A DNA stretch of 64,000 nucleotides, taken from positions 62,001 through 126,000 of the forward strand of contig NZ_JAKCWP010000001.1 in assembly GCF_028767125.1 (NCBI RefSeq), in the 5' to 3' direction. This document shows, piece after piece, positions 44,221 through 54,344 of the stretch. Numbering within the stretch: position 1 is the first letter of the stretch; each line of letters begins with the position of its first letter. The translations under genes and the position numbers were made by a program. The notes beneath the pieces are model-generated. The model did not search any database. It was not told where the DNA came from and saw only the letters and a program-made list of their open reading frames with translations. The DNA comes from Chelativorans sp. YIM 93263. Lineage in GTDB: Bacteria > Pseudomonadota > Alphaproteobacteria > Rhizobiales > Rhizobiaceae.

Positions 44221-44426
44221 GGTTCGCCACCTCCGAGAGGTCAAATTCCTGCCTTTTTCATCCGATTCAAGCATATGGTGGGGCAGAGAGGAGTCGGGAT
44301 TTCAGCCCGGCAGCACGATCGAGATCGGGCGGAGTTTCCAAGGGGCTTCATTCTCTGGTAACCCAATTTGAATAAAAACGAAGCCAGCTTGCGCCTGCCG
44401 CTGGCGCACTTCGGACCATCGAGAAC

Positions 44427-44954
44427 ATGCCAACCAAAGAAACGGTCAGAAACATGCGTGGTTTACTTTCGTTGCTGCTTCCGCTTTGCGCGATCATTGC
44501 CGCGGGCCCGGCTTTCGCGCAGGCGACGGCTGTCGGTCAGCATCGTGATTGGGGGACCTACAGCTACAGCTCGGATAATGGCAAAGTCTGCTACGCGATG
44601 AGCGTGCCCAAGGAGAAAGCCCCTTCGAGCCTTAACCATGGGGATATTTTCTTCTTCGTCAGCCAGAAGCCGGGGCAGAACATCGCCTACGAGCCGCAGT
44701 TCATCGCTTCCTACGACTTGCAAAACGGCTCCAAGGTCACGGCGACGGTCGGAAACAACTCCTTTACGCTGTTTACCCAGGGCAAATCCGCCTGGCTCGA
44801 GAACGCGGCAGAGGAGCCGCAAATGGTGGACGCCATGAAGTCCGGAGCCGAGATGAGCATCAAGGCGGTTTCCGGCCGGGGAAACGACACCTCCTACACA
44901 TTCTCGCTTCTCGGACTGACTGCGGCTTTGGAATCGATCCAAAGCTGCGACTGA
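44427..44954 (+). CDS. Invasion-associated locus B (IalB) family protein
   Basis: 175 residues with a signal peptide (cut after AFAQ, about residue 32) and the IalB fold: DWGTYSYSS, CYAMSVP, FFFVSQKPGQN, and the final Cys pairing with the first (IQSCD). Named from Bartonella, where IalB aids erythrocyte entry, but it is widespread in non-pathogenic Rhizobiales as an envelope protein. A second ATG at 44454 is also possible, and neither has a clear ribosome site. Confidence 0.88.
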   Translation: MPTKETVRNMRGLLSLLLPLCAIIAAGPAFAQATAVGQHRDWGTYSYSSDNGKVCYAMSVPKEKAPSSLNHGDIFFFVSQKPGQNIAYEPQFIASYDLQNGSKVTATVGNNSFTLFTQGKSAWLENAAEEPQMVDAMKSGAEMSIKAVSGRGNDTSYTFSLLGLTAALESIQSCD

Positions 44955-44972
44955 CGTCGGCCGATTAAAGCC

Positions 44973-44996
44973 CTTCCGGCGCGTTCGCGCCGGAAG
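44973..44996 (+). terminator. Candidate terminator hairpin after the ialB-like gene
   Basis: A 10-bp perfect stem (44973-44982 with 44987-44996) and 4-nt loop, 18 bp after the stop codon. No T-run, so termination is only likely. Confidence 0.55.
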
Positions 44997-45105
44997 ACGC
45001 CGCTCTTGCCCCGACGCATGATCCTGATATGACTCGCCGCTACCAGGCTCCGACGCGCGGAGCCCTTCCGGCCTCGCTGGCTGTCATCATCACCGGACAA
45101 GGATC

Positions 45106-46329
45106 ATGACGAAGCAAAAAGACGTAAAGAAGGTCGTTCTGGCCTATTCGGGTGGGCTCGACACCTCCATCATCCTCAAGTGGCTGCAGACGGAACTCGG
45201 TGCCGAGGTTGTCACCTTCACGGCCGATCTCGGCCAAGGTGAGGAACTGGAGCCGGCGCGCCAGAAGGCCGAGATGCTCGGCATCAAGGAAATCTACATC
45301 GAGGACCTGCGCGAGGAATTCGTCCGCAACTTCGTCTTCCCCATGTTCCGGGCAAATACGGTGTATGAAGGCACCTATCTGCTGGGCACCTCCATCGCCC
45401 GACCGCTGATTGCCAAGCGCCTGGTGGAAATCGCCGCTGAAACCGGTGCCGATGCCATCGCCCATGGCGCAACGGGCAAGGGCAATGACCAGGTGCGCTT
45501 CGAACTGGCCGCCTATGCGCTCAACCCGGACATCAAGGTGATCGCGCCCTGGCGGGACTGGACCTTCAAGTCGCGCACGGACCTCCTGAATTTTGCTCGC
45601 GACCACCAGATTCCCGTGCCGAAGGACAAGCAGGGCGAGGCGCCGTTCTCGGTGGACGCCAACCTGCTGCACTCTTCCTCGGAAGGAAAGGTGCTGGAAG
45701 ATCCGTGGAGTGAACCCCCGGAATACGTGCATCAGCGCACGGTGTCCCCCCTTGACGCGCCGGACGAAGCCATCGACATCACAATCGGCTTTAAGCGCGG
45801 AGACGCCATCTCGCTCAATGGCGTGTCCCTTTCGCCGGCCGCGCTTCTTACAGCGCTCAACGATCTCGCCCGCGACAACGGTATCGGTCGTCTTGACCTG
45901 GTGGAAAACCGCTTCGTCGGCATGAAATCGCGCGGCGTTTATGAGACGCCGGGAGGCACGATCCTGCTCGCCGCCCATCGCGCCATGGAGTCGCTTACGC
46001 TCGATCGCGGCGCGGCGCACCTGAAGGACGAGCTGATGCCGCGCTACGCGGAGCTGATCTATAATGGCTTCTGGTTCTCGCCTGAGCGCGAAATGCTGCA
46101 GGCGGCCATCGACAAGAGCCAGGAGGAAGTCGAAGGCGAGGTACGCTTGAAGCTCTACAAGGGCAATGTGATCGTCACCGGTCGTCAGTCCGACAAGTCG
46201 CTTTATTCTGACGCGCTGGTCACCTTCGAGGACGACCATGGGGCCTATGACCAGAAGGACGCGGCGGGTTTCATCCGCCTGAACGCGCTGCGCCTGCGCA
46301 CGCTGGCCGCACGGAGCCGCAGCAAATAG
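45106..46329 (+). CDS. argG: Argininosuccinate synthase
   Basis: 407 residues, full length for the family, with the ATP P-loop AYSGGLDTS near residue 12, the citrulline/aspartate region ([18 protein letters not shown]) and [14 protein letters not shown]. Joins citrulline and aspartate in arginine synthesis. AAGGA precedes the ATG. A monocistronic housekeeping gene. Confidence 0.97.
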   Translation: MTKQKDVKKVVLAYSGGLDTSIILKWLQTELGAEVVTFTADLGQGEELEPARQKAEMLGIKEIYIEDLREEFVRNFVFPMFRANTVYEGTYLLGTSIARPLIAKRLVEIAAETGADAIAHGATGKGNDQVRFELAAYALNPDIKVIAPWRDWTFKSRTDLLNFARDHQIPVPKDKQGEAPFSVDANLLHSSSEGKVLEDPWSEPPEYVHQRTVSPLDAPDEAIDITIGFKRGDAISLNGVSLSPAALLTALNDLARDNGIGRLDLVENRFVGMKSRGVYETPGGTILLAAHRAMESLTLDRGAAHLKDELMPRYAELIYNGFWFSPEREMLQAAIDKSQEEVEGEVRLKLYKGNVIVTGRQSDKSLYSDALVTFEDDHGAYDQKDAAGFIRLNALRLRTLAARSRSK

Positions 46330-46377
46330 AAGGCGGGCTGAGCTGGGGCAAGGAACCGAACCGTCGCGGAAATTATA

Positions 46378-46767
46378 ATGCGAATAGCGCTTCCCCTCCT
46401 CCTGGGTCTGTTTCTGGTCGGCTGTCAGAATGCCGAGACGCAGGACACGCGTGCACCTCAGCCCCGGCGGTCAGGCAATGACGCCGGCGAGGCGCCGTTC
46501 TTCGTCGGCCATTGGGCGGCATCCGAGGATGCTTGCGAGACGATCCCGTGGGAATTCACCGAAACACGGCTATCCACACCGGGCGAGGTCACCTGCACCT
46601 TCGAGGAGGTAAAGCAGGTGCCCGAAGGCTATGAGATCGCCGGTACCTGCACGGCGGAAGGTCCGCCTGAGCCTTACAGCCTGGCGCTTTCCCAGGCTGA
46701 ATCGACAGAAGGCCTCCTTGTCGAGGGCGGGCCGTTCAACCCGGTCGGACTCGTGGCCTGCGAATAG
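46378..46767 (+). CDS. Small lipoprotein
   Basis: 129 residues with a lipobox LFLVGC (Cys16) after a short hydrophobic signal, then a polar linker and a compact C-terminal domain with three further Cys (EDACETIPW, TCTFEE, GTCTAEG, VACE). I do not recognise the family. It lies 48 bp after argG. Confidence 0.7.
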   Translation: MRIALPLLLGLFLVGCQNAETQDTRAPQPRRSGNDAGEAPFFVGHWAASEDACETIPWEFTETRLSTPGEVTCTFEEVKQVPEGYEIAGTCTAEGPPEPYSLALSQAESTEGLLVEGGPFNPVGLVACE

Positions 46768-46816
46768 CCGGAAGGGGTGGTTCCAGCGTCGGCTGCCGAG
46801 AGTGTCGAACTCAGGT

Positions 46817-46842
46817 GGAACCCCTCGCACGTGGGTGCTGTT
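46817..46842 (+). promoter_or_regulatory. Possible EcfG promoter of the DUF72 gene
   Basis: GGAAC (46817-46821), 17 bp, TGTT (46839-46842): one mismatch in the -10. The ATG at 46851 lies only 8 bp beyond, which would give an almost leaderless message, so this is a weak candidate. Confidence 0.4.
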
Positions 46843-46850
46843 GGTTCTGC

Positions 46851-47765
46851 ATGGGCAAGACCGGAAAGATCCGTATCGGCATTTCGGGCTGGACCTATCC
46901 AGGCTGGCGCGGCGTCTTCTATCCGGAGAAACTGCCGCATAAGCGGGAACTCGCCTATGCGGCGGAACACTTTCCCTCCATTGAGATCAACGGCACCTTC
47001 TATCGCATGCAGCGGCCGGAGAATTTTGCCGACTGGCGTGAGAACACGCCGGACGACTTCGTTTTTGCGGTAAAGGGCTCGCGCTACATCACGCATATGC
47101 GCCGGGTGAAGGATGCCGAAGTACCCTTGGCAAATTTCATGGCCTCGGGCCTGTTGCGGCTTGGCCCGAAGCTCGGCCCTATACTCTGGCAGTTTCCAGC
47201 ACGCATGAAATTCGATGCCGAGAGGCTGGACAGGTTCTTCTCGCTGTTGCCGCATAGCACGAAGGAAGCTGCCAAGCTCGCGCGCAAACATGACGGCCGA
47301 CTGGACGGCCGCGCGTGGTTTGATATCGATGCGGACCGTCCGATCCGGCATGCGGTAGAGATCCGCAGCGAGAGCTTTCGCGCGAGCGAGTTCATCAACC
47401 TCCTGCGACGCCACAAGATCGCACTTGTCTGCGCCGACACGCCGGATTGGCCGCTGCTGATGGATTTGACGACCGACTTCGTCTACTGCCGCCTGCACGG
47501 CTCGGAACAGCTCTACGCAAGCGGCTATGACGACGTCGCGCTCGAACGCTGGGCGGATCTCGTGAGCGCCTGGGCGCGCGGTGATGACCCGCCCAATGCC
47601 GAGCGCATCGCTGATCCGGTGAAAAAGCGTGCAAGCGGGCGGGATGTCTATGTCTACTTCGACAATGATGCGAAGGTCCGCGCGCCCTTCGACGCTACTG
47701 CGCTTGCCAGGCATCTCAACGTCGCCCGTTCAGACGACGAATTCCGTGCCATCGCGAAAACGTGA
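46851..47765 (+). CDS. DUF72 family protein (YecE-like)
   Basis: 304 residues with the TIM-barrel-like DUF72 fold: RIGISGWTYPGWRGVFYP at the start, YAAEHFPSIEINGTFYR, and YCRLHGSEQLYASGYDD. The catalytic role of the family is unknown. The start is taken at the ATG directly before KTGKIRIG, with no strong ribosome site. Confidence 0.85.
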   Translation: MGKTGKIRIGISGWTYPGWRGVFYPEKLPHKRELAYAAEHFPSIEINGTFYRMQRPENFADWRENTPDDFVFAVKGSRYITHMRRVKDAEVPLANFMASGLLRLGPKLGPILWQFPARMKFDAERLDRFFSLLPHSTKEAAKLARKHDGRLDGRAWFDIDADRPIRHAVEIRSESFRASEFINLLRRHKIALVCADTPDWPLLMDLTTDFVYCRLHGSEQLYASGYDDVALERWADLVSAWARGDDPPNAERIADPVKKRASGRDVYVYFDNDAKVRAPFDATALARHLNVARSDDEFRAIAKT

Positions 47766-47844
47766 GCGGCCGGTCTCTTCACAACCCAAGGAGACGAAGG
47801 TACGATTTGGGGTTGAAACGCCGAATCCCGGCAGGGAGGATACT

Positions 47845-48084
47845 ATGCTGCGTACTACACTCATTGCGCTTTCCTTACTGGCCTTTCCCGCATCAGCGCT
47901 CGCCCATTCCTGTCCAGGCTTGATGGCCGAGATCGATGCCGCGCTTCCTGATTCCAGCCTTACCGAGGGCGAACTGCAGGAAGTTCGGGATCTTCGTGCG
48001 CAGGGTGAGGAACAACACGAAGCTGGTGACCACGATGCTTCCATGGCCTCGCTCCAGGAAGCCAAGGAGAGACTCGGCATATAG
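47845..48084 (+). CDS. Small secreted protein
   Basis: 79 residues: a signal peptide (cut after ALAH, about residue 20), one early Cys, then an acidic helical pair (LTEGELQEVRDLRAQGEEQH, HDASMASLQEAKERL). AGGGAGGA lies before the ATG. I recall similar short proteins in Rhizobiales without known function. Confidence 0.75.
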   Translation: MLRTTLIALSLLAFPASALAHSCPGLMAEIDAALPDSSLTEGELQEVRDLRAQGEEQHEAGDHDASMASLQEAKERLGI

Positions 48085-48108
48085 GCCCTCGGACAAAATC
48101 GGCGCATT

Positions 48109-48132
48109 GCCGCCGCCATTTTCGGCGGCGGC
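48109..48132 (+). terminator. Candidate terminator hairpin
   Basis: A 9-bp perfect GC stem (48109-48117 with 48124-48132), a 6-nt loop, then only a short T stretch (ATGTTT). It follows the small secreted protein gene by 25 bp. Confidence 0.55.
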
Positions 48133-48239
48133 ATGTTTGAGAATAGGATCCTAAATCGGTTCCACTGCTTACCTGCTTGAGCGAACCTATTGCCGTAGCG
48201 CGCGTTGTCCACTGGACAGGCGCTGAATAGGGGTTCCGC

Positions 48240-49799
48240 ATGAGCGGTGGAGTGAACACACGCGACGATGTGCAGTTGAATGACAAGCATTTGGCGGTTC
48301 TGGCACCGGGGCGCAACTGCCGCCGGATCGCGACCGCGCATCACGCGGGGCTTCTCATCGACGGAGAACCCTATTTCACGGCGCTGGAAAGCGCGTTGCG
48401 CGCGGCAAGCCGCTCGATCCTCATCATCGGCTGGGATTTCGACGCCCGTATCCAGCTCCGCCCGCAAGACGGCCCGGATGCTATCACGCTTGGAGATCTT
48501 CTGCGGCGCCTCGTGGAGCAGAAGCCGGAACTGGAAGTCCGCATCCTCGTCTGGAGCCTAGCTCCGATACATGCGCCGGGCGCGGCGACATCGCTCGTTT
48601 TCGGCGCCGCCTGGCTGGACCATCCCCGCATCCACTTGCGGCTCGATACGCAACACCCGCTTCACGCCGCGCATCACCAGAAAATGGTTGTAATCGACGA
48701 TTCACTGGCCTTTGTCGGCGGCATCGACCTGACTGTTGCGCGCTGGGACACCTCGCACCACGCGCCATCTGAGCCCAATCGTCGAAACCCCGACGGCTCC
48801 AGCTACCAGCCGGTGCATGACATGCAGATGGCGGTCGATGGCCCTGCTGCCCGGGAGGTGGCAATCGTCGCACATGAGAGATGGCAAACCTGCACTGGCG
48901 AAAAGATCCACATCGTCGAGCCGGTCGAAAACTGGCCAAGCGGACTTTCTCCCACCTTCACCAATGTGCCCGTCGGCGTGTCGCGCACGCTGCCGGCCCT
49001 CGATGCGCGACAGGCGGTGGAGGAATCGGCTGCGCTGACGGAAGATCTTTTGCGGGCCGCCAAGAGATCCGTTTACATCGAAGCGCAGTATTTCACCGCG
49101 AAATACCTGCGCAGGATTCTAAGCGGCGTTCTCTCACGCCCCGATCCGCCGGAAATCGTGGTCGTCGGTCCGCTCAATGCAAACGGCATCATCGAACGCT
49201 TCATCATGGGCGCAAATCGCGAGCGGCTTTTGCGCAGCCTGCGCAAGGTCGACCGGAAAAACCGTCTCCGGGTTTATTATCCGGTTATCGATGACGGCGA
49301 GAGCGAGTGTGAAGTTCTCGTTCACGCCAAGCTGATGATTGTCGACGACATGATCCTGCGTATCGGCTCATCGAATCTCAACAACCGCTCAGTCGGGCTC
49401 GACACCGAATGTGATCTCGTGATCGAGGCGAATGGTCCGGAAACGCGCCACACCATCAGCCAGTACCGTGACCGGCTCCTCGGCGAACATCTTGCTGTTG
49501 ATCCCGCGCGAATGCGCGCGGCTATCGAACAGCATAACTCGGTAATCGGTGCGATAGAGGCGCTGAACGGCGGCACGCGCCGGCTGCGCCCGGTACCGAT
49601 CGGCAAAGGCCCCACCCATTCCTTTCCGGGTACACGCCTGCTAGACCCGGAACGTCCCTTCGGATTTGTCGAAAAGCTTTATTCCTGGTGGCACAACCGG
49701 CCGGCTCAGGACGGATCGGATGAACGCGGCGTGCGAGAGAGCAGCATTTCGGACAAGAAGAGCGAGATGCTGCCTAAGAGAAGCGGTAGCAGAAAATAA
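48240..49799 (+). CDS. Phospholipase D/cardiolipin synthase-like protein
   Basis: 519 residues with two HKD motifs: HHQKMVVIDDSLAFVGGID (near 140-160) and HAKLMIVDDMILRIGSSNLN (near 362-382). No membrane helix is evident. It could make or turn over cardiolipin, or act as a phospholipase. Next to it are YbhN- and YbhP-like genes, the same three families as the E. coli ybhP-clsB(ybhO)-ybhN operon, which supports a ClsB-like lipid role. Its 3' end overlaps the ybhN-like gene by 94 bp on the other strand. Confidence 0.88.
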   Translation: MSGGVNTRDDVQLNDKHLAVLAPGRNCRRIATAHHAGLLIDGEPYFTALESALRAASRSILIIGWDFDARIQLRPQDGPDAITLGDLLRRLVEQKPELEVRILVWSLAPIHAPGAATSLVFGAAWLDHPRIHLRLDTQHPLHAAHHQKMVVIDDSLAFVGGIDLTVARWDTSHHAPSEPNRRNPDGSSYQPVHDMQMAVDGPAAREVAIVAHERWQTCTGEKIHIVEPVENWPSGLSPTFTNVPVGVSRTLPALDARQAVEESAALTEDLLRAAKRSVYIEAQYFTAKYLRRILSGVLSRPDPPEIVVVGPLNANGIIERFIMGANRERLLRSLRKVDRKNRLRVYYPVIDDGESECEVLVHAKLMIVDDMILRIGSSNLNNRSVGLDTECDLVIEANGPETRHTISQYRDRLLGEHLAVDPARMRAAIEQHNSVIGAIEALNGGTRRLRPVPIGKGPTHSFPGTRLLDPERPFGFVEKLYSWWHNRPAQDGSDERGVRESSISDKKSEMLPKRSGSRK

Positions 49800-50749
49800 A
49801 CAAAGCGGAAAACGAGCACGGCCCCGATCAACTCCGCCTGGGGAATCAGAAACAGAACCACGCTTTCGATCACCCCGAGGCCGCCGGGCGCATGCGTGAT
49901 CAAGGTTGCCACGTTGGCACTGACGTAAACGGTAGCCACTTCGAAGTAGGGCACATCCGATATAGCAGCGATCGCCTGATGCAGCGCGGCCGCGACGAAG
50001 GCGAAGTTCACTGTGCCCACGACTATTTGCGCCAGCGCCAGTTTCCAGCACGGCATTGTTAGTCGGTGCCCTCGTAGATGAAGACCTTTCCCGCCCAGCA
50101 CCGCGGCCAAGAGAACATATGCGGTCGGCCAAGCAAGGCAAACCGCCGCAACCAGGAAGATCGTGGCGCGCGGAACGCCGATCACCTGGAGCGCCACATC
50201 GGGTGCAAGAAACAGGCCGATTCCACCCAGCACCGACAACCCAAGACCGACTGTGAGCCCGCAGAAGAGGATGACTTTAGCCACCTCCTCCGCACCGAGA
50301 CCCCAGCGCGCATAGAAGCGGTAGCGGATGGCGCCGCTGCTCAAAGCTGCAAGGCCGATATTGTGCCCTAGCGACAGGCTGGTGAAGGAGGCGAGTGCCG
50401 CCCGGCGATAAGCCAGCGGATGACCCGCGTAGCGCAACGCCAGCCAATCGAATCCGGTTAGGGCCAGATAGCTGCATGCCGAAAAGCCGAGCGCTGCTAT
50501 CAACCGGGCTGGCGAGACGGATGCGACGGCATCGACCAGTTCCTGCCGGCTATATTGAGAGAAGGTGCGGTAAAGCAGAAAGATCGCCAACGCTATCGCC
50601 GCAACGGCAATCAGATAGCGCAAGATGCGTCCGAAGGACAGGCGCGGTGCCGGCTGGCTCAATGTTCTCAAACGGGATAATCCTTCTGGAAAGCTCCAGG
50701 TAAAAATGCGCGTCACCCTTTTTCGATCCGATAAAAGGCCTCGACGCAT
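49706..50749 (-). CDS. YbhN-like flippase-family membrane protein
   Basis: 347 residues with about eight membrane helices and the lysylphosphatidylglycerol-synthetase N-terminal (LPG_synthase_TM, UPF0104) pattern, including the SLSLGHNIGLAALSSGAIRYR segment and ITHAPGGLGVIESV. The start at 50749 follows AGGAT, and longer frames upstream are unsupported. It is convergent with, and overlaps, the phospholipase D gene, and is divergent from the YbhP-like gene. Role in lipid transbilayer movement is inferred from the family. Confidence 0.85.
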   Translation of the reverse strand: MRRGLLSDRKRVTRIFTWSFPEGLSRLRTLSQPAPRLSFGRILRYLIAVAAIALAIFLLYRTFSQYSRQELVDAVASVSPARLIAALGFSACSYLALTGFDWLALRYAGHPLAYRRAALASFTSLSLGHNIGLAALSSGAIRYRFYARWGLGAEEVAKVILFCGLTVGLGLSVLGGIGLFLAPDVALQVIGVPRATIFLVAAVCLAWPTAYVLLAAVLGGKGLHLRGHRLTMPCWKLALAQIVVGTVNFAFVAAALHQAIAAISDVPYFEVATVYVSANVATLITHAPGGLGVIESVVLFLIPQAELIGAVLVFRFVYFLLPLLLGSISLFLSEMLLSRTPRSSDPS

Positions 50750-50830
50750 ACAACGATCCTGCCATTCACGCGTTGAGCGTGCATGGATACGCGAAAGGAT
50801 ACCGGCACTTTCCAGCCACCACCGGGCGTA

Positions 50831-51559
50831 ATGGAGACAAAGCCTGCTGTGGTTCGCGTGATGACCTGGAACATTCACGGGAGCGTGGGGCTAGACGGCC
50901 AGCGGGACCGTCAGCGCATCGTCGATTTTATCCGTCGGCAGGATCCCGATATCATCGCCCTGCAGGAGGTGGGTTCTCGGAAGTCAGACCCTGCCGCGCA
51001 GGAGGATTTCGCCTTCTTTGCCAGCGCACTCGGAAACCATGCGATCGAGAGCCGGCTGATTACGGCGCCTGACGGAAACTACGGCCATGCGATCATCAGC
51101 CGCTGGCCACTGAGGCAGACGTGCTGTCACGATATCTCGTATCGTCGGCGCGAGCCGCGCGCGGCCATCGAAGCCACGACCGAGACTCCTTCCGGCACGC
51201 TGCACATCGTTGCCGCGCATCTCGGCCTCAGCTTCGCGGAGCGGCGGCATCAGACGCGGCTTTTGGCTGCCCTCGTGCGTTCCGGGCCGGAGCCGACCGT
51301 GCTTCTGGGTGATCTGAACGACTGGTTGGGACGCGGCTCGGTTCAGACGACGCTGAACGCATTATTCCCGGGGCACAGCCACCTTAAAACGTTCCCGTCC
51401 TTCTACCCTTTATTCCCTCTGGACCGCGTTTACTGCCGGCCGAGAACCATGCTGCTGGAAAGCTGGACCGACCCTGCCGCCCGCATTGCATCCGACCATT
51501 TGCCCGTGATCGCCACGATTGGAATGAAACACGACGGCGAGAACCAACGCGATCTATAG
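50831..51559 (+). CDS. Endonuclease/exonuclease/phosphatase-family protein (YbhP-like)
   Basis: 242 residues with the EEP fold: MTWNIHG (metal-near Asn), IALQEVGS (catalytic Glu), LLGDLNDW (Asp, Asn) and the final SDHLPVI (Asp-His pair). Members cleave DNA, RNA, inositol phosphates or lipids. The YbhN/PLD neighbours make a lipid phosphodiesterase role attractive. An ATG at 50783 would add 16 residues that do not match the family. Confidence 0.85.
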   Translation: METKPAVVRVMTWNIHGSVGLDGQRDRQRIVDFIRRQDPDIIALQEVGSRKSDPAAQEDFAFFASALGNHAIESRLITAPDGNYGHAIISRWPLRQTCCHDISYRRREPRAAIEATTETPSGTLHIVAAHLGLSFAERRHQTRLLAALVRSGPEPTVLLGDLNDWLGRGSVQTTLNALFPGHSHLKTFPSFYPLFPLDRVYCRPRTMLLESWTDPAARIASDHLPVIATIGMKHDGENQRDL

Positions 51560-51580
51560 CGTCTCGGGCTTTCAGATACG

Positions 51581-52357
51581 TCAGTCTTCACCCTTCCACT
51601 TACCCATGCCGGGCACGAGACTGGCGAGCTCCATGGGGAACGGGAAGACGATGGTCGAGTTCTTTTCGCCGGCCAAGACATTGAGTGTGCTGAGATAGCG
51701 AAGCTGCATGGCCTCCGGACGTCCGCTCAGAATCTCCGCCGCCTCAAGCAGTTTTTGCGCTGCCTGTTGCTCGCCCTCGGCATTGATGATCTTGGCGCGC
51801 CGCTCGCGCTCGGCCTCTGCCTGGCGGGCGATCGCCCGCACCATGGATTCGTCAATGTCCACGTGCTTGATCTCGACGTTCGCCACTTTGATGCCCCAGG
51901 CATCGGTCTGGCGGTCGAGTATTTCCTGAATATCCGCATTCAGCTTGTCGCGTTCCGCCAGCATCTCGTCGAGATCGTGCTTGCCGAGAACGGAGCGCAA
52001 CGTGGTCTGTGCGAGCTGGCTGGTCGCCATCATGAAATCCTCGACCTGTATCGTGGCCTTCTCCGGATCAATCACCCGGAAATAAAGTACCGCGTTCACG
52101 CGCACCGACACGTTGTCGCGCGAGATCACGTCCTGGCCCGGGACATCGAGAACCAGCGTGCGCAGGTCGACCCGGACCATCTGCTGGACGAACGGGATGA
52201 GCAGGATCAGCCCCGGCCCTTTGGTGGAGGTGAAGCGGCCGAGCGTGAAGACTACGCCGCGTTCGTACTCGCGCAGGATCTTGATCACCGAGCCAAGGAA
52301 GGCCAGCAAGAGGACGATCAGGACCGCGTAAAAAGTGAAGCCACCAAACAGGTTCAT
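51581..52357 (-). CDS. Slipin/stomatin-type SPFH protein
   Basis: 258 residues: an N-terminal hydrophobic anchor (1-24), then the SPFH/band 7 domain with [20 protein letters not shown] and [17 protein letters not shown]. It forms a membrane scaffold with the NfeD protein encoded just upstream. The start overlaps the nfeD stop by 4 bp (ATGA), so translation is coupled. Confidence 0.92.
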   Translation of the reverse strand: MNLFGGFTFYAVLIVLLLAFLGSVIKILREYERGVVFTLGRFTSTKGPGLILLIPFVQQMVRVDLRTLVLDVPGQDVISRDNVSVRVNAVLYFRVIDPEKATIQVEDFMMATSQLAQTTLRSVLGKHDLDEMLAERDKLNADIQEILDRQTDAWGIKVANVEIKHVDIDESMVRAIARQAEAERERRAKIINAEGEQQAAQKLLEAAEILSGRPEAMQLRYLSTLNVLAGEKNSTIVFPFPMELASLVPGMGKWKGED

Positions 52358-53817
52358 GGGTTTTCTCCTCTGCTGTCCGAGTTCTGCGTGTCAGCGGCCG
52401 CCACTTTTAACACCAGCCCGTTCCGGCCGGTCACGCGGATCTCATCGCCGGGTTCCAGCGGCTCGGTGGAAATGGCATTCCAGCGTTCCCCATGGACGAA
52501 CACATAGCCCCGGGTTCCGTTCCAGTCCTGAGCCGTACCTGTCTCGCCGATAAGTTGCTCCTCCCCAGTGACCACCCGGCGGCGATGAGAGCTCCATGCC
52601 AAACGGATGATCACAAGCGTGATTCCGAGACTGAGGGTTCCGACCGCGGCAATCACTTGCCAGGAAAGCTGCAGCCCTGGCACATCCGTGTCGAACAGAA
52701 TCGTTGCTCCCAATACCAAGCCAACCGTGCCGCCCAGGCCCAACACGCCGAACGACGGAGCGAACGCCTCGGCAACGATGAGTGCGACACCGAGCAGCAT
52801 CAAGGCAGCACCCGCATAGGTAACCGGCAAAACCGCCATTGCATACAGTCCCGTCAGGAGACTAACCGCGCCCACGGTCCCCGGCAACAGTGCGCCGGGA
52901 TTGAGAAACTCGAAGATGAGCCCGTAGATCCCGATCATCATCAGGATAAGGGCTATGTTGGGATTGGTGATAATGGCAAGAAACTCAGTACGCCAATCCG
53001 GGGTGACCTCCTCCACCGGCAGCCCTTCCGTTTCGAGCGTGACCTGCGAGTTGCCGAGAGATATCGTCCGTCCGTCCGCCTCGTTGAGAAGCGACGGGAT
53101 ATCGGGGGCGATAAAATCGATCACATCCTGCTCCAAAGCGGATGAAGCCGAGAGGCTCGCCGCTTCGCGCACCGCCCTTTCCGCCCATTCCGCATTGCGG
53201 CCACGCAGATTGGCAAGGCTGCGGATATAGGCGACGGCATCATTGATCGCCTTGGTTTCGGAGGCGTTCTGGGGCGTTTGAGCCGGCGTATCACCGCTTT
53301 CATCTTCCGCGTCTTCCTGGTCGCTCGGCTCCTCCTCGGTCTCCCCTCCGCCGAAAGGCAATCCCCCACCCCCGCCAACGGCAACAGGCGTGGCCGCGCC
53401 CAGATTGGTACCGGGCGCCATCGCGGCCACATGGCTGGCATACATGATGTAGGTGCCCGCACTCGCCGCGCGGGCGCCAGACGGCGCAACGAAGCTTGCC
53501 ACCGGAACTGGTGAAGCGAGGATTGCACGGATGATCTCGCGCATGGACGTATCGAGCCCACCGGGCGTGTCCATTTGCAGGATAACAATTTCCGCGCCGC
53601 GTTCGGCGGCATCCTCCAGCCCGCGAGTGATGTAGTCGGACGTCGCCGGGCTCACCGCACCATTAAAACGAAGAACCGTCGCGCTGCCGCTTTCCTGCGT
53701 CGCGAGCGGGGCGGAAAGGCCGAAGAAACCGACCAGCGCGGTCAAGAGAAAGAAAACACCTCGTGCGGTGCGGCACAAGCCGGCAAAGGAAGTCACGATA
53801 TGCGATCTCGACGTCAT
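52354..53817 (-). CDS. NfeD-family membrane serine protease
   Basis: 487 residues. A signal/anchor helix is followed by a ClpP-like protease domain (about 35-220; the catalytic Ser region is [14 protein letters not shown]), with an acidic insert ([16 protein letters not shown]), four membrane helices (about 295-410) and a C-terminal OB-fold (about 425-480, [18 protein letters not shown]). Homologues cleave stomatin, matching the coupled slipin gene. The start at 53817 excludes 16 codons without support. Confidence 0.9.
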   Translation of the reverse strand: MTSRSHIVTSFAGLCRTARGVFFLLTALVGFFGLSAPLATQESGSATVLRFNGAVSPATSDYITRGLEDAAERGAEIVILQMDTPGGLDTSMREIIRAILASPVPVASFVAPSGARAASAGTYIMYASHVAAMAPGTNLGAATPVAVGGGGGLPFGGGETEEEPSDQEDAEDESGDTPAQTPQNASETKAINDAVAYIRSLANLRGRNAEWAERAVREAASLSASSALEQDVIDFIAPDIPSLLNEADGRTISLGNSQVTLETEGLPVEEVTPDWRTEFLAIITNPNIALILMMIGIYGLIFEFLNPGALLPGTVGAVSLLTGLYAMAVLPVTYAGAALMLLGVALIVAEAFAPSFGVLGLGGTVGLVLGATILFDTDVPGLQLSWQVIAAVGTLSLGITLVIIRLAWSSHRRRVVTGEEQLIGETGTAQDWNGTRGYVFVHGERWNAISTEPLEPGDEIRVTGRNGLVLKVAAADTQNSDSRGENP

Positions 53818-53894
53818 ATCTACCTCATATAGACCGTTACCGCATGCTGAACAGTCCGGCGTCAAGCTCGCGGGCGAAAACCCTGCGACGAGAA

Positions 53895-53919
53895 GGAACG
53901 TTATAGCGCTTCACTTGTT
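53895..53919 (+). promoter_or_regulatory. EcfG-like promoter of the SPW-repeat gene
   Basis: GGAAC (53895-53899), 16 bp, TGTT (53916-53919): exact -35, one -10 mismatch, 30 bp before the ATG, the same spacing as the DUF1328 and Mn-catalase promoters. Confidence 0.65.
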
Positions 53920-53948
53920 TTGTCGGCATTGCAAATGGAGGTCCAGAC

Positions 53949-54308
53949 ATGCAGATGATCCCGACGCGAATACACGGCATCTTGGATTACCTTATCGGTA
54001 TCCTGCTCATCATAGCGCCCTGGCTCTTCGGTTTTGCCAATGGCGGGCCGGCTCAATGGGTGCCCGTTTTTCTTGGCATCTTCGTGATCGTATACAGCCT
54101 GCTGACCGACTATGAATTTGCTGCCGTGCGAATGATCCCGATGCCGGTGCACCTCGGGCTCGATGTTGCGGGCGGCCTCCTGCTTGCCGTTTCACCGTGG
54201 CTGTTCGGCTTTGCCTCGGTAATCGTCTGGCCACATCTCCTTGTGGGGATCGTTGAAATCATTACGGCAGCCTGCACCTATCGCAGACCCGGACAGGCGG
54301 CCGCATAG
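53949..54308 (+). CDS. SPW-repeat membrane protein
   Basis: 119 residues with four hydrophobic segments in two repeats, each with the (S/A)PWLFGFA motif (IIAPWLFGFANGG and AVSPWLFGFASV) that names the family. The ATG follows GGAGG. Probable stress-induced inner-membrane protein, function unknown. A broken DUF2795 gene follows 36 bp later. Confidence 0.88.
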   Translation: MQMIPTRIHGILDYLIGILLIIAPWLFGFANGGPAQWVPVFLGIFVIVYSLLTDYEFAAVRMIPMPVHLGLDVAGGLLLAVSPWLFGFASVIVWPHLLVGIVEIITAACTYRRPGQAAA

Positions 54309-54344
54309 CGGGAAATCCGACACGACAGACAGGGAAGCGGACCA

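Noticed and set aside
46346-46371. EcfG promoter before the lipoprotein gene
   Set aside because: GGAAC is present, but the -10 position reads TTAT at the right spacing.
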